Source: Desulfitobacterium dehalogenans ATCC 51507
GTDB lineage: Bacteria; Bacillota; Desulfitobacteriia; Desulfitobacteriales; Desulfitobacteriaceae
Direction: 5' to 3'
DNA: 64,000 nucleotides
Assembly: GCF_000243155.2 (NCBI RefSeq)
Contig: NC_018017.1
Location: 1,798,001 to 1,862,000 of the forward strand
Numbering within the stretch: the stretch's first letter is position 1; each line of letters opens with the position of its first letter. Shown piece by piece: positions 27,348 to 35,967 of this stretch. The notes beneath the pieces are model-generated. The model did no database searches. It was not told the origin of the DNA and saw only the letters and a list, made by a program, of their open reading frames with translations. The position numbers were made by a program, and so were the translations under genes.

Positions 27348-28434
27348 AGAACGAATATCCGATTCACAGTTCACTGTGCTTTTGTTTTTAACGATGATGA
27401 CAACGGCTGTTCTCTATGTGACCAGTATTACAGTCCAGGATGCCAAGCAGTCGGCTTGGATAGTTCCCCTTCTGGCATCAGGCCCCGGATTTTTTTCCCT
27501 ATGGTTAATTGTAAAGCTTGGCCGCCGTTTTCCAGAGAAGGATTTAATCCAATACAGTACGGTTATTGCGGGGAAAATTATTGGCAAAATCATTGGGATA
27601 GGCTATATTTTCTATTTCTTTGTTTCCGGTTTCTTGATTATACAGCAGTTTACCGAGATTCTCTTTCTCTTCTTTTTGGGGAATACCCCCACATGGTTTG
27701 TCGGCCTTTGTTTTCTATTGGTCTGCAGTTATGGTGTTTTGCTGGGTATCGAAGTGATCGCTCGCTCCGCTCAATTTGTGCTTCCGCTGTTTGTGGTTAG
27801 TCTGATGAGCATTGCTTTTTTTTCTTTTCGGGATATGCACCTGGAAGAATTACTCCCCCTATTCGAAGGGGGACTGGGCGCGGTGGTTAAGGCATCCTTT
27901 GTCCCGGGTTCCTGGTTTGGTGAATGCATTATTCTGGCTTTTTTATTACCGTATATCAATAAGCGCAAAGAGATTTTTCGCAAGGGCTCCTGGGCGATTA
28001 TAGCTGCCGCCATCTTCTTTACTGGGAACATTCTTTTAACATTGCTTATTTTAGGCCCGGAACTATCAGCCAGCTACGACTTGCCTTTTTGGCTGATGAT
28101 CCGCTTTATCGAGGTGGGGCGCACTTTTTTGCGTATCGAGACCTTCATCATCTTCCTCTGGATTGCAGGGGCCATTGTGAAGCTTACCTTAGCCTATTAT
28201 TTGGGATGTACTGTGGTCGCCGAAGTGTTTGGCTGGAGATCCCGTCAATGGATTGTAATTCTTTTTGGGTCGGCTCTATTTGCGGCCTCAACTTTTTTTC
28301 TGAACAATGCTGTGGAATTAAACCTGGTTTTGAGCAAATATTGGCCGCCTTTTGCGTATGTCTTCCAATTGGTGATACCAGGCCTTTTATTGGGAGCGGC
28401 TTACCTATTTAAGAAAGGAAGAAAAACCCGGTGA
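27265..28434 (+). CDS. Spore germinant receptor subunit B (GerB family, APC-like)
   Basis: A 389-residue membrane protein with ten hydrophobic helices, of the amino acid permease-like GerAB family thought to bind the germinant and pass ions. The start is uncertain: the ATG at 27265 overlaps the A-subunit gene by 83 bp and lacks a good ribosome binding site, while homology seems to begin near ERISDSQFTVLL (about nt 27349), where no ATG, GTG or TTG is present in frame. An unusual start codon near 27340 after GGGGGAGG is possible. It ends by overlapping the C-subunit gene (GTGA). Confidence 0.88.
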   Translation: MKVRNRSAKPGIRDLKSLIKGEGAPINKERISDSQFTVLLFLTMMTTAVLYVTSITVQDAKQSAWIVPLLASGPGFFSLWLIVKLGRRFPEKDLIQYSTVIAGKIIGKIIGIGYIFYFFVSGFLIIQQFTEILFLFFLGNTPTWFVGLCFLLVCSYGVLLGIEVIARSAQFVLPLFVVSLMSIAFFSFRDMHLEELLPLFEGGLGAVVKASFVPGSWFGECIILAFLLPYINKRKEIFRKGSWAIIAAAIFFTGNILLTLLILGPELSASYDLPFWLMIRFIEVGRTFLRIETFIIFLWIAGAIVKLTLAYYLGCTVVAEVFGWRSRQWIVILFGSALFAASTFFLNNAVELNLVLSKYWPPFAYVFQLVIPGLLLGAAYLFKKGRKTR

Positions 28435-29606
28435 AGAAGAAGATTCGCGGATTGCTATTTTTCGGTCTTATAGCAAGTTTACTCCTATTGAGCGGATGCT
28501 GGGATAGTAAGGAAGTGGAGGACTTAGCTGTCTCAACCCTTATTGCCTGGGATAGGGTCACCGTCGATGGGAAGGATCTATGGCAGATTTCTACCCGCAT
28601 CCTGGATTTGACGACAGATCAAACCGGTGGGGGAAAAGGAAAATCCTATGCTCATGAAATTCTGCTTAAAGGAACAGGAATTACTATCCAGGATGCCTTT
28701 AACCAACTGGTCATGCGCCTGCCGGCTATGAATTTTATTGAGCATAATGTAGGCATTATTATAGGGGAAAGAGTGGCCCGTGAAGAACTCCCCAACATCA
28801 TGGGCGCGGACCTGCGTTTTCCCCGCTCTCGTATTAGTGTTGATGTTTTTACTTGTGAGGGAGAAGCCTTTAGGATTCTGCAGACAGAGCCTGAATTGAG
28901 TTTCACTCTATCCAAAGAGGTGCGCAAAATTGCGGACAAAACCGCGGAGGAAAGTGGAGCATCCCTCAAAATGACCGCTTTAGATTTCAGTAAGCAGATT
29001 ATTCGCAAGGACCGGGATGCCGTATTACCCCAGATCAAGGTCTACAACCAGCAGGAAGGAGAAGAGACAGCGGAGCAATCAGTAGTAATTCAGGGGTTTG
29101 GAGTGGTTCGTGATACAAAGTTGGTGGGGTGGCTGGGGGACGAAGAAACTTTAGGGTATATCCTCAGTGTCGGAAATCCAACAAGTCCTGAGATCCCTCT
29201 TCCAGTGGAGCGGGAAGATATCATATTCAGTTACTTTATTACCAGCGCCAAGGGGCGGATTTCCTCAGGGCTGGTGGAGGGAAAGCCCAAATTTACCCTA
29301 CATATTCAAACCAAAGGTGTAGTGCACGAAGCAAGTACTCCAATACTGACAGAGAAGGATCGACCGGCGTTGGAAAAGGACATTGAGGAAAAGATTATCG
29401 ACTTGGTATGTAAAGCTGTCGCCAAGGCAAAAGAATATGATGCAGATATTTTCGGCTTTAATGAACATCTTCATCGCTATCATCCCAGGGATTGGGAGAA
29501 AATTGCCCCGGATTGGCGGAAGTATTTTAAGGATGCAGAAATCGAAGTGGAGGTAGAAGCTGAGGTCAAAGCCTTCGGCGCATCCAGTACTGGGTTTAAT
29601 TTTTAA
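28431..29606 (+). CDS. Spore germinant receptor subunit C (Ger(x)C lipoprotein)
   Basis: A 391-residue lipoprotein of the GerAC family with lipobox LLLLSGCWD (Cys about residue 23) and the typical following stretch SKEVEDLAVSTLIAWDRV. GerAC proteins sit on the outer face of the inner spore membrane and are needed for receptor function. The GTG start overlaps the B-subunit stop by 4 bp, so the three ger genes are translationally linked. A terminator follows. Confidence 0.92.
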   Translation: MKKKIRGLLFFGLIASLLLLSGCWDSKEVEDLAVSTLIAWDRVTVDGKDLWQISTRILDLTTDQTGGGKGKSYAHEILLKGTGITIQDAFNQLVMRLPAMNFIEHNVGIIIGERVAREELPNIMGADLRFPRSRISVDVFTCEGEAFRILQTEPELSFTLSKEVRKIADKTAEESGASLKMTALDFSKQIIRKDRDAVLPQIKVYNQQEGEETAEQSVVIQGFGVVRDTKLVGWLGDEETLGYILSVGNPTSPEIPLPVEREDIIFSYFITSAKGRISSGLVEGKPKFTLHIQTKGVVHEASTPILTEKDRPALEKDIEEKIIDLVCKAVAKAKEYDADIFGFNEHLHRYHPRDWEKIAPDWRKYFKDAEIEVEVEAEVKAFGASSTGFNF

Positions 29607-29645
29607 AATCTTGGCTGATTTTAGTTTTTTGATTAGAAAGGTAGG

Positions 29646-29678
29646 GCTCCCCCATGTGAGGGAGCTTTATTTTTTTTA
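29646..29678 (+). terminator. Terminator of the ger operon
   Basis: Arms GCTCCC and GGGAGC followed by TTTATTTTTTTT. Confidence 0.85.
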
Positions 29679-29759
29679 ATGGTAATTTGTCAGAAGAAAA
29701 TATAAAATAGGAAATATATATACAACTATACATCAGGATGAAGAGGGGTCAGAGAAACT

Positions 29760-30998
29760 ATGCAAGGAATTATTGAAAGACAGCAAGAAGGAATGGGTCA
29801 AAAGCACCTGGGAAGAAAGGGCCTTATCGCCTTTATCGTATTAATGAATATGTTTATTCCTTTATCGATGGACCTGTATCTGCCGGCATTGCCGACCATG
29901 AACGAATATTTCGGCAGTAGTGCCGCCATAACGAATTTAACCCTGAGCCTGTTTTTCCTATTTTACGCAGCAGGTATTCTGGTTTGGGGACCTTTAAGCG
30001 ATCGTTATGGCCGGAAGGTCATCATCATGATGGGGAGCGCTATTTATATTGCCAGCAGTATTGCGTGTGCCCTATCCCCCAGTATTACATTCTTAATTAT
30101 TTCCCGCGCCTGCCAAGGAATTGGCTCAGGAGGGATTACCTCCGCCTCCATGGCTATAGTTAAAGATTGCTTCACAGGGAAGAATAGGGAAACGATTCTG
30201 GCCATCACTCAATCGATTTCCGGATTGGCCCCTATGCTTGCCCCCATCGTCGGCGCATGGATTTTGTATTTCACTGATTGGCGAGGATCTTTTTGGTTAT
30301 TAGCTCTCATTAGCATAATTAATTTAGTATTAACTATCCTATATAAAGAAACATTGAGAGAAGAAGAGCGCTACCGGGGTAGTCTCTTAGGCTCCTGGAG
30401 CCGCTTGGTGGTGGTGGCCAGGAACAAAAGCTTTATTATCCCAGCCCTCATTTTTGCTTTTGGCTCCATCCATTTTATGGGCTATATCGCGGTCTCTTCC
30501 TATGTCTATATCGATTATTTTGGTCTCAGTGAGCAGATGTATAGCTACTTTTTTGCTGCCAATGCCTTAATCTCGATCTTAGGGCCGGCTATCTATATCC
30601 GCTACTTTATTAATTTCAATAAGAGGGCTTTAGCCGTGTTGTGCTTTGGTGTGGCTGCTTTAAGCGGAGTTCTTATTATGACCTTAGGACAATTGTCTCC
30701 CTTTATCTTTTTGGTGGGGATTATCCTCATGTCCCTTACAGGAACGGTTATGCGTCCCTTCAGTACGAATATTCTCATGGAACAGCAAAAAGGGGATGCG
30801 GGATCCATGTCTTCCATTATCAATATGTCCTTTACACTATTCGGCAGTTTAGGTATGGCCATCGCCTCCATCTCCTGGGGAAACATCGTCGTCGGCCTGG
30901 GTGCCTTAATCGCCATAGGATCAGGGATTTCCATACTTGCCTGGTACGCCTTTATGAAGTCCAGCATTCCTTGTGCCGGGGTAAAAGACAGTCAGTAA
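29760..30998 (+). CDS. MFS multidrug transporter, Bcr/CflA family
   Basis: A 412-residue protein with twelve hydrophobic helices. The loop motif GPLSDRYGRKVIIMMG after helix 2 and the helix 1 motif PLSMDLYLPALP identify the Bcr/CflA branch of drug:H+ antiporters. It should export a toxic compound; the substrate is unknown. It ends 43 bp before thpR, with no terminator seen between, so the two may be co-transcribed. Confidence 0.88.
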   Translation: MQGIIERQQEGMGQKHLGRKGLIAFIVLMNMFIPLSMDLYLPALPTMNEYFGSSAAITNLTLSLFFLFYAAGILVWGPLSDRYGRKVIIMMGSAIYIASSIACALSPSITFLIISRACQGIGSGGITSASMAIVKDCFTGKNRETILAITQSISGLAPMLAPIVGAWILYFTDWRGSFWLLALISIINLVLTILYKETLREEERYRGSLLGSWSRLVVVARNKSFIIPALIFAFGSIHFMGYIAVSSYVYIDYFGLSEQMYSYFFAANALISILGPAIYIRYFINFNKRALAVLCFGVAALSGVLIMTLGQLSPFIFLVGIILMSLTGTVMRPFSTNILMEQQKGDAGSMSSIINMSFTLFGSLGMAIASISWGNIVVGLGALIAIGSGISILAWYAFMKSSIPCAGVKDSQ

Positions 30999-31041
30999 TT
31001 ATAAAGCATCGCCAATTTAGAGAACTTATGGAGGCAAAAAC

Positions 31042-31593
31042 ATGAGAGCCTTTGTGGGAATTGATTTTACTGAAGAAATTAAGGATGAAATCTATGGGTT
31101 TCAACAGAAGCTGAAAGGTTATGCCCAGAGAGGAAGATGGAAACATCGGGATAATTTTCATCTTACGTTAAAGTTCTTAGATGAAATTTCTCCCGCTCAG
31201 AAGACAGATATTGATGAAGCCCTGCTGAGACTATGCCAAAGAGAAAGTCCTTTTAATTTAGAGTTAAAGGGCCTGGGAGTATTCACCGGCAAAGAATCCA
31301 TTCGGGTATTATGGCTGGGATTAGCCGGTGATATCCAGGAGATGGAGTCCCTCCATCAAAAGGTGAGCCAGGCCTTGGTCCTTCTAGGCTTTCCTCCCGA
31401 GAGAAGGCGCTTTAGTCCCCATATCACCCTGGGACAGGATATCGTGTTTGAAGGCGGATTTGAGGAAATCAATGCAAAGGTCGAAGGCTTTGAGTTCAGC
31501 CCTACCCATGTGGAGAGGATTCACCTCTTTAAAAGTGAGCAAATCCAGTTCAAGAGAATTTATACAAAGATCTCGGAGTATCCTCTGGGCTAA
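31042..31593 (+). CDS. thpR: RNA 2',3'-cyclic phosphodiesterase (ThpR, LigT family)
   Basis: A 183-residue 2H phosphoesterase. The two catalytic HxTx motifs are visible, HLTL (about residues 39-42) and HITL (about 128-131), and the N-terminus RAFVGIDF is typical. ThpR opens RNA 2',3'-cyclic phosphates. GGAGG precedes the ATG. It stands after an MFS pump gene and before a bidirectional terminator and repeat copy C. Confidence 0.92.
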   Translation: MRAFVGIDFTEEIKDEIYGFQQKLKGYAQRGRWKHRDNFHLTLKFLDEISPAQKTDIDEALLRLCQRESPFNLELKGLGVFTGKESIRVLWLGLAGDIQEMESLHQKVSQALVLLGFPPERRRFSPHITLGQDIVFEGGFEEINAKVEGFEFSPTHVERIHLFKSEQIQFKRIYTKISEYPLG

Positions 31594-31629
31594 GCGATGA
31601 TTGAACTGCTTTGAATATTGCTCCAGGCA

Positions 31630-31668
31630 TAAAAAAGGAGCCACGACAACTGTTGTCGCGGCTTCTTT
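31630..31668. terminator. Bidirectional terminator after thpR
   Basis: Arms AGCCACGACAAC and GTTGTCGCGGCT are flanked by an A-run on the left and a T-rich stretch on the right, so the structure can end transcripts from either strand. Confidence 0.85.
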
Positions 31669-31721
31669 CGTGATCTTATCAGGCTTTGATTCCGTAGGGT
31701 GATGGTGATTTGGAAAGCATT

Positions 31722-32039
31722 GAAAGCTGTCTCCAGGATTTTGCTTTCGGCGTTCACTCTATAAGTTGCGCGGAGCAATCTAATCGCTCAAGACCTCCGC
31801 TGCGTCGGGTTCCCGGCTAAATCGGCTCCTGCCTCATAGCCGGTTGGAAACGTCCTGTTTCCAACCCGACTCCGCTGCAGTCTTTTCGCGAAGATTGCTT
31901 ACCTGCTCGCTTAGAATCCGTTCTCTGCCTTAAAGCAAAATCCTTGGGCTTGTCTTTCGGGTTTGAGTGGCCTGGATATAGGATAAGCTACACGACCCGA
32001 GCCGTCTTTTCATCTTCTGCCGGTGCAGTCCCAGCTGGT
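31722..32039 (+). repeat. Dispersed palindromic repeat, copy C (module 1, compact)
   Basis: Fills most of the 446-bp gap between thpR and the convergent tlpA-like gene and runs right up to the stop codon of the latter. Same orientation as thpR and starting about 55 bp after its terminator. This is the cleanest module 1: outer arms GGATTTTGCTTT/AAAGCAAAATCC, middle arms AGCAATCT/AGATTGCT and AAGAC/GTCTT, GTCGGGT-type inner arms, GGCTA (31815) with TAGCC (31837), and apical GGTTGGAAAC/GTTTCCAACC (31842-31866). It lacks the extra hairpin of copies B and E. Confidence 0.9.
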
Positions 32040-32642
32040 TTATTGCTTAACCATACCTTTCAGCACGGTCTCTAAAGTGCTTTTCTTTAAAGGTCCCCGG
32101 TACCCGGTTACGATATATCCTTCCTCATCAATGAATAGGGTGGTGGGAATGGTGGAAACGCCATAGACAGAGGCAGCTTGGGTGTTCTTATCCAGATAAA
32201 TAGGGAATGCATACCCTTCCTTTTTCACAAAAGCCTGGCCGGATTCCTCGGTTTCCCGCTGGCCATCCACCAGATCCACCATAAGAAAAGCCACCTCGTT
32301 TTTATATTGAGCGTAAGCCTCGTTAAAATGGGGCATTTCCTCACGGCAGGGAGGGCACCAGGACGCCCAGAAATTTAGTACCACAGGCTTCCCTTGAAAA
32401 TCCGATAATTTATACTCAGCGCCGTCAGTCCCATAGATTGTGATATCAGGGGCCATAGTTTTCTTTTCTTCCTGGGCTGCAGCAGGATCTCCTTCTTGGG
32501 AACTGGGCTTTTCTTGTTCCAGGGTGACGGATTCCTGAGTAGACCCATACTTTGCCGATAAAGAAGAATAGACCCCATAAGCTCCCCCTAGAAACAGGAC
32601 AAAGACGACAATGCCCAGAATCAACTTGGTATTATTATTCAT
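32040..32642 (-). CDS. Membrane-anchored TlpA/ResA-type thiol-disulfide oxidoreductase
   Basis: A 200-residue protein with one N-terminal membrane anchor (about 8-28), a charged linker rich in Glu, Gln and Lys, and a thioredoxin-like domain (about 65-198) with the redox site WASWCPPCREEMP. It faces the outside of the cell and probably reduces disulfides such as apocytochrome c haem-binding cysteines, using electrons passed by CcdA, encoded just upstream. It is the last gene of an operon that begins with a response regulator at 35.6 kb. GAGGAGG precedes the ATG. Confidence 0.9.
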   Translation of the reverse strand: MNNNTKLILGIVVFVLFLGGAYGVYSSLSAKYGSTQESVTLEQEKPSSQEGDPAAAQEEKKTMAPDITIYGTDGAEYKLSDFQGKPVVLNFWASWCPPCREEMPHFNEAYAQYKNEVAFLMVDLVDGQRETEESGQAFVKKEGYAFPIYLDKNTQAASVYGVSTIPTTLFIDEEGYIVTGYRGPLKKSTLETVLKGMVKQ

Positions 32643-32697
32643 AATTACCTCCTCAAGGATAGTGTTTTTTATCTTTTATAATGTGGATGTGTGATGA

Positions 32698-33369
32698 CTA
32701 AAAGGTAAGCAGAGTCAGGAAATATCCCATCATCCCTGTAGCCATTAATACTCCCACCAGAACGAGAAGTCCTCCGGACAAAAAGTTAATAATTCGATAA
32801 TTTCTCTTAATAAAGCCCAAAGTGGATTTCAGGCGTTCAATAAGCAGAGCGCTGGCCACAAAGGGAATTCCCAGTCCTAAGGAAAAGCACAAAAGCATGA
32901 GTATTCCCTTGAGACTTTCCCCTTCGGTAGCGGCGAACATCAAGGCGGAACCTAAAAATGCTCCCACACAAGGAGTCCAGCCGATGGAGAAAATGATGCC
33001 GAAAAGCAAAGAGGAGAAAAATCCTAAGTTCACGATCTTCATATTAATCTGCCGATTGATATTGAGAAAGGGAATCCGGATCACACCCATAAAATTGAGC
33101 CCAAATACAATCACGATAAGCCCTGTTACAAGATTGATCCCCTGATTATATTCCCGGAAAAAGCCGCCCAAAGTGCCGGCAAAAGCTCCCAGAGTAACGA
33201 AGACCAGAGTGAAGCCCAGAACAAAGCCAAGAGCATTGGTCAGGGTTCTCATTGTTTTGTCATCGGATCCTTGTCCTGCAAAATAGGAAATGTAAATAGG
33301 CAGCATGGGAAGCAGGCAAGGAGAGATAAAGGTAATAATTCCTTCCAAAAATAAAAGTAGATACTCCAC
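32698..33369 (-). CDS. ccdA: Thiol-disulfide interchange membrane protein CcdA
   Basis: A 223-residue membrane protein with six hydrophobic helices, of the CcdA/DsbD-beta family. The two conserved cysteines lie in FISPCLLPMLPIYISYF (helix 1) and GWTPCVGAFLGS (helix 4). It carries reducing power from cytoplasmic thioredoxin across the membrane to extracytoplasmic thioredoxin-like proteins such as the TlpA/ResA protein encoded next. The start is a GTG with AAAGGATGAT upstream. It lies 4 bp after the histidine kinase gene, so redox maturation seems to be under the same control. Confidence 0.93.
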   Translation of the reverse strand: MEYLLLFLEGIITFISPCLLPMLPIYISYFAGQGSDDKTMRTLTNALGFVLGFTLVFVTLGAFAGTLGGFFREYNQGINLVTGLIVIVFGLNFMGVIRIPFLNINRQINMKIVNLGFFSSLLFGIIFSIGWTPCVGAFLGSALMFAATEGESLKGILMLLCFSLGLGIPFVASALLIERLKSTLGFIKRNYRIINFLSGGLLVLVGVLMATGMMGYFLTLLTF

Positions 33370-33373
33370 AGGA

Positions 33374-34924
33374 TCATCCTTTCGGTGAAATACATTTGAA
33401 GTGAAAACTGAATTGAGTTCCTAGGTTGGGTTGGCTCTCTACAGAGACGCGAATGGTGTGCCGATCGGCAATCTGCTTGGCAATAGCCAGTCCCAAGCCG
33501 GTTCCGGTTTTATTCTCCACGGCTTTTGATTTATAAAAGCGGTCAAAGATATGAGGCAAATCTTCAAGGGCGATACCTATTCCTTTATCCCGGATGGTTA
33601 CGGTATTATTCGCAAAAGTGATCCATACCTCCTCTTTAAGTGGGGAGAACTTTATGGCGTTATCCAAAATAATCAGGAACATTTGACGGAGACGCACATA
33701 ATCTCCCAGGATAGAACAAAGAGGAGCGTCCTGATCTAATTCTGTTTTTAATACGATATCTTTACTGCGGGCGATATTTTGAGCACTTCGGATCACATCA
33801 CGGAGCAGATCCCCAAGGTTGATTTCCTCCATCTCCATCTTAAAGTCGGGATTTTGTAAACGGGTTAAATCCAAAAGGTCATTCACCAGGCGCTGTAAAA
33901 AGATGCTTTCATTAAGCATTTGCCTATGGTAGTCCTTGATCTGATCCGGATCAGCAATGACTTCATCACAGAGAGCTTCCAAAGAACCCCGGATGACCGT
34001 TACAGGGGTTCTAAGCTCGTGGGAGATATTGGCGATGAAGTCGCGACGCTGTTGTTCCAGACGTTCGCTTTCGTGGCTGGCCAGCTCCAAACGCTCACTG
34101 AGAATATCAATAGCTGAGGCTAGTTCCCCGATGTCATCTTTTTGCTGAACTCCGGTCTTGGCCAGATAGTCACCCTTAGCCAGTTGAAGAGTGGAGTTTT
34201 TCATACGGTTTAAAGGTTTGGTAAATGTATACGCCAAGAGAATGGAAAGGAGAAGGGATAAGAGGAGAGCTGTTCCGATGCTCATGGCTAGAATCCCTGC
34301 TCCCTGCCGAAGAGCTTCCTTGGTTCCCTGAATGGGAGAATGAAGAAGCAAGGCACCGACCACGTTATCTCCAGCTTTGATGGGGGCTCCCACAGTTAAG
34401 GTAGGGGTATTGAGAAGGGAACTGAAGCCTTCGCTAAAGGTGGTTCTACCCTGAAACACTTCTTTGACAACCTGATCAGCGTCTGCTGGTAAATCGGCAT
34501 AGTTAATCTGCCGGTTGGTCATATGGCCAATGGTCATAAGCTGCAGGGATTCATCCACGATCCAGACATCTGCCATAGCGATCTTATCAAGGAATTGGAG
34601 GTAAGAGCTATATCCTCCCATACCCTGCATCATGCCGCCCATGCCCATACCCATGCCGTGCATCATGCCACCCATACCGCCCGCACCGCTCATGCCGCCT
34701 TTTCCGGCCGCGTTGCCGCGGGTATCAGTGGCGGCATTGGAGTTGCTTATTAAAGTCGAAAGAGTCCCGGCAATAGAGACCGCGCGTTTCTCCATTTCAA
34801 CTTTGTGCAGATGAATCGTCTGATTCTTGAACAACGTCATAAACACACTGCCGATAATGAGTGAGAACAAGAGCAGGCTCATGGAAAAATAAAGGGTGAG
34901 TTTAAGGGCGATTTTATTCTTCAT
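33374..34924 (-). CDS. Sensor histidine kinase with Met/Gly-rich extracytoplasmic domain
   Basis: A 516-residue sensor kinase: helix 1 (about 8-30), an extracytoplasmic domain (about 31-210), helix 2, HAMP (about 230-285), HisKA with FIANISHELRTP and a full HATPase domain (ILDNAIKF, GIGIALED, GTGLGLAI). The extracytoplasmic part carries an insertion rich in Met, Gly and one His (nt about 34615-34700), of the kind that binds Cu(I) or Ag(I). The ATG at 34924 overlaps the response regulator stop by 11 bp and has GGGGAGA upstream; an upstream start at 35059 would overlap far more. Metal sensing is inference. Confidence 0.9.
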   Translation of the reverse strand: MKNKIALKLTLYFSMSLLLFSLIIGSVFMTLFKNQTIHLHKVEMEKRAVSIAGTLSTLISNSNAATDTRGNAAGKGGMSGAGGMGGMMHGMGMGMGGMMQGMGGYSSYLQFLDKIAMADVWIVDESLQLMTIGHMTNRQINYADLPADADQVVKEVFQGRTTFSEGFSSLLNTPTLTVGAPIKAGDNVVGALLLHSPIQGTKEALRQGAGILAMSIGTALLLSLLLSILLAYTFTKPLNRMKNSTLQLAKGDYLAKTGVQQKDDIGELASAIDILSERLELASHESERLEQQRRDFIANISHELRTPVTVIRGSLEALCDEVIADPDQIKDYHRQMLNESIFLQRLVNDLLDLTRLQNPDFKMEMEEINLGDLLRDVIRSAQNIARSKDIVLKTELDQDAPLCSILGDYVRLRQMFLIILDNAIKFSPLKEEVWITFANNTVTIRDKGIGIALEDLPHIFDRFYKSKAVENKTGTGLGLAIAKQIADRHTIRVSVESQPNLGTQFSFHFKCISPKG

Positions 34925-35609
34925 TCGTTTTCTCCCCGAATTTATAGCCCACACCCCAAATGGTTTTAATCTCCCAATTTTCATGGGGGAAGGAATCCAA
35001 TTTGGAGCGCAAGCGTTTAATATGGGAATCCACGGTACGGATATCTCCAAAGTAATCATAGCCCCAAACGCTATTGAGGAGATTATCCCGGGAGAACACT
35101 TTGTTGTGATTCGATGCCAAAGTCCAGAGGATTTCGATTTCTTTCTTGGTTAAGGAGACAGGATGTTGGTCAATGGTCACAAGATAGTCGTCCAGATTGA
35201 TCATAAGGTTATCAAAGGAGAAAACTTGCTTTTTCTGCTCGTCGGTTTGACTGATTCTGCGCAGAAGAGCTCGGATTCTCGCCATCACCTCACCGGGGGA
35301 AAAGGGCTTGACGATATAATCATCTGCCCCGATATCCAGCCCCATGATCCTTTCGAAATCCTCGCCCCGAGCGGTAATCATGATGATAGGGACATTTGAG
35401 GTTTTACGAATTTCCCGGCAAACCTCAAAACCGTCTACTTTAGGCATCATCACATCCAATAAGACCAGATCGGGTTGAAGCTTATGAAAAAGCTCCAGTG
35501 TTTCGCAGCCATCCAAAGCAATATGAGGCTGATAGCCTTCTTTTTTCGCATATTCTTCTAATATCGATGTAATTTGTTTATTATCATCCGCAATTAATAA
35601 AGTTAACAT
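34914..35609 (-). CDS. OmpR-family response regulator
   Basis: A 231-residue response regulator with an intact receiver domain (phosphorylation site in LVLLDVMMPKVDG, about residue 54; conserved Thr and Lys in MITARGED and DDYIVKPF) and a C-terminal winged helix (about 130-228) ending in the usual SHIKRLRSKLD and VWGVGYKF-type segments. It is the first gene of the regulator-kinase-ccdA-tlpA operon. Targets may include its own promoter and the divergent secreted protein gene at 35968, which is inference. Confidence 0.93.
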   Translation of the reverse strand: MLTLLIADDNKQITSILEEYAKKEGYQPHIALDGCETLELFHKLQPDLVLLDVMMPKVDGFEVCREIRKTSNVPIIMITARGEDFERIMGLDIGADDYIVKPFSPGEVMARIRALLRRISQTDEQKKQVFSFDNLMINLDDYLVTIDQHPVSLTKKEIEILWTLASNHNKVFSRDNLLNSVWGYDYFGDIRTVDSHIKRLRSKLDSFPHENWEIKTIWGVGYKFGEKTNEE

Positions 35610-35781
35610 AACGATCTCTCCCTAATTGCCTTTAGCCCATTTTACCATAGTATTGTTAAAAACTTGTGTGACAAAAGTCATCCTTCTGGACCGGCGTCTT
35701 ATTATACTGCTTAATCCGTTTATTAAGGACTGAGAAATACAATGGTTTTGGCTTAGAAAAGACATAGTTCTGTCATAATTT

Positions 35782-35932
35782 TTGATTACTCTATAATCAA
35801 GGATTCAGACAGAATTCTTGACACTATCAGAAAGTATAAACTTGCGTTATATACTTTCTAAGCATAAGGACAACCAACGGCTTTGCCTCACTGGGGATAT
35901 GGGTCAAAGGCACGGCGAAGCCGGGTTTTCTT
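35782..35932 (+). promoter_or_regulatory. Promoter and structured leader of the small secreted protein
   Basis: A -10 TATAAT (35792-35797) lies within an inverted repeat TTGATTA, 5 bp, TAATCAA (35782-35800). The leader that follows holds three hairpins in a row: CAAGGATTC/GAATTCTTG, AGAAAGTATA/TATACTTTCT (35829-35859, perfect), and GGCTTTGCC/GGCGAAGCC (35879-35922) followed by GGGTTTTCTTT. The last could be an attenuator. I do not recognise it as a known riboswitch class. Confidence 0.5.
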
Positions 35933-35967
35933 TAAGCCTAGGGTATAAAAAATTAGGAGGTATGAAT

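Noticed and set aside
35818-35967. Longer N-terminus for the small secreted protein
   Set aside because: It would place a hydrophilic stretch before the signal peptide and run through leader hairpins; the start after AGGAGG at 35968 is better.
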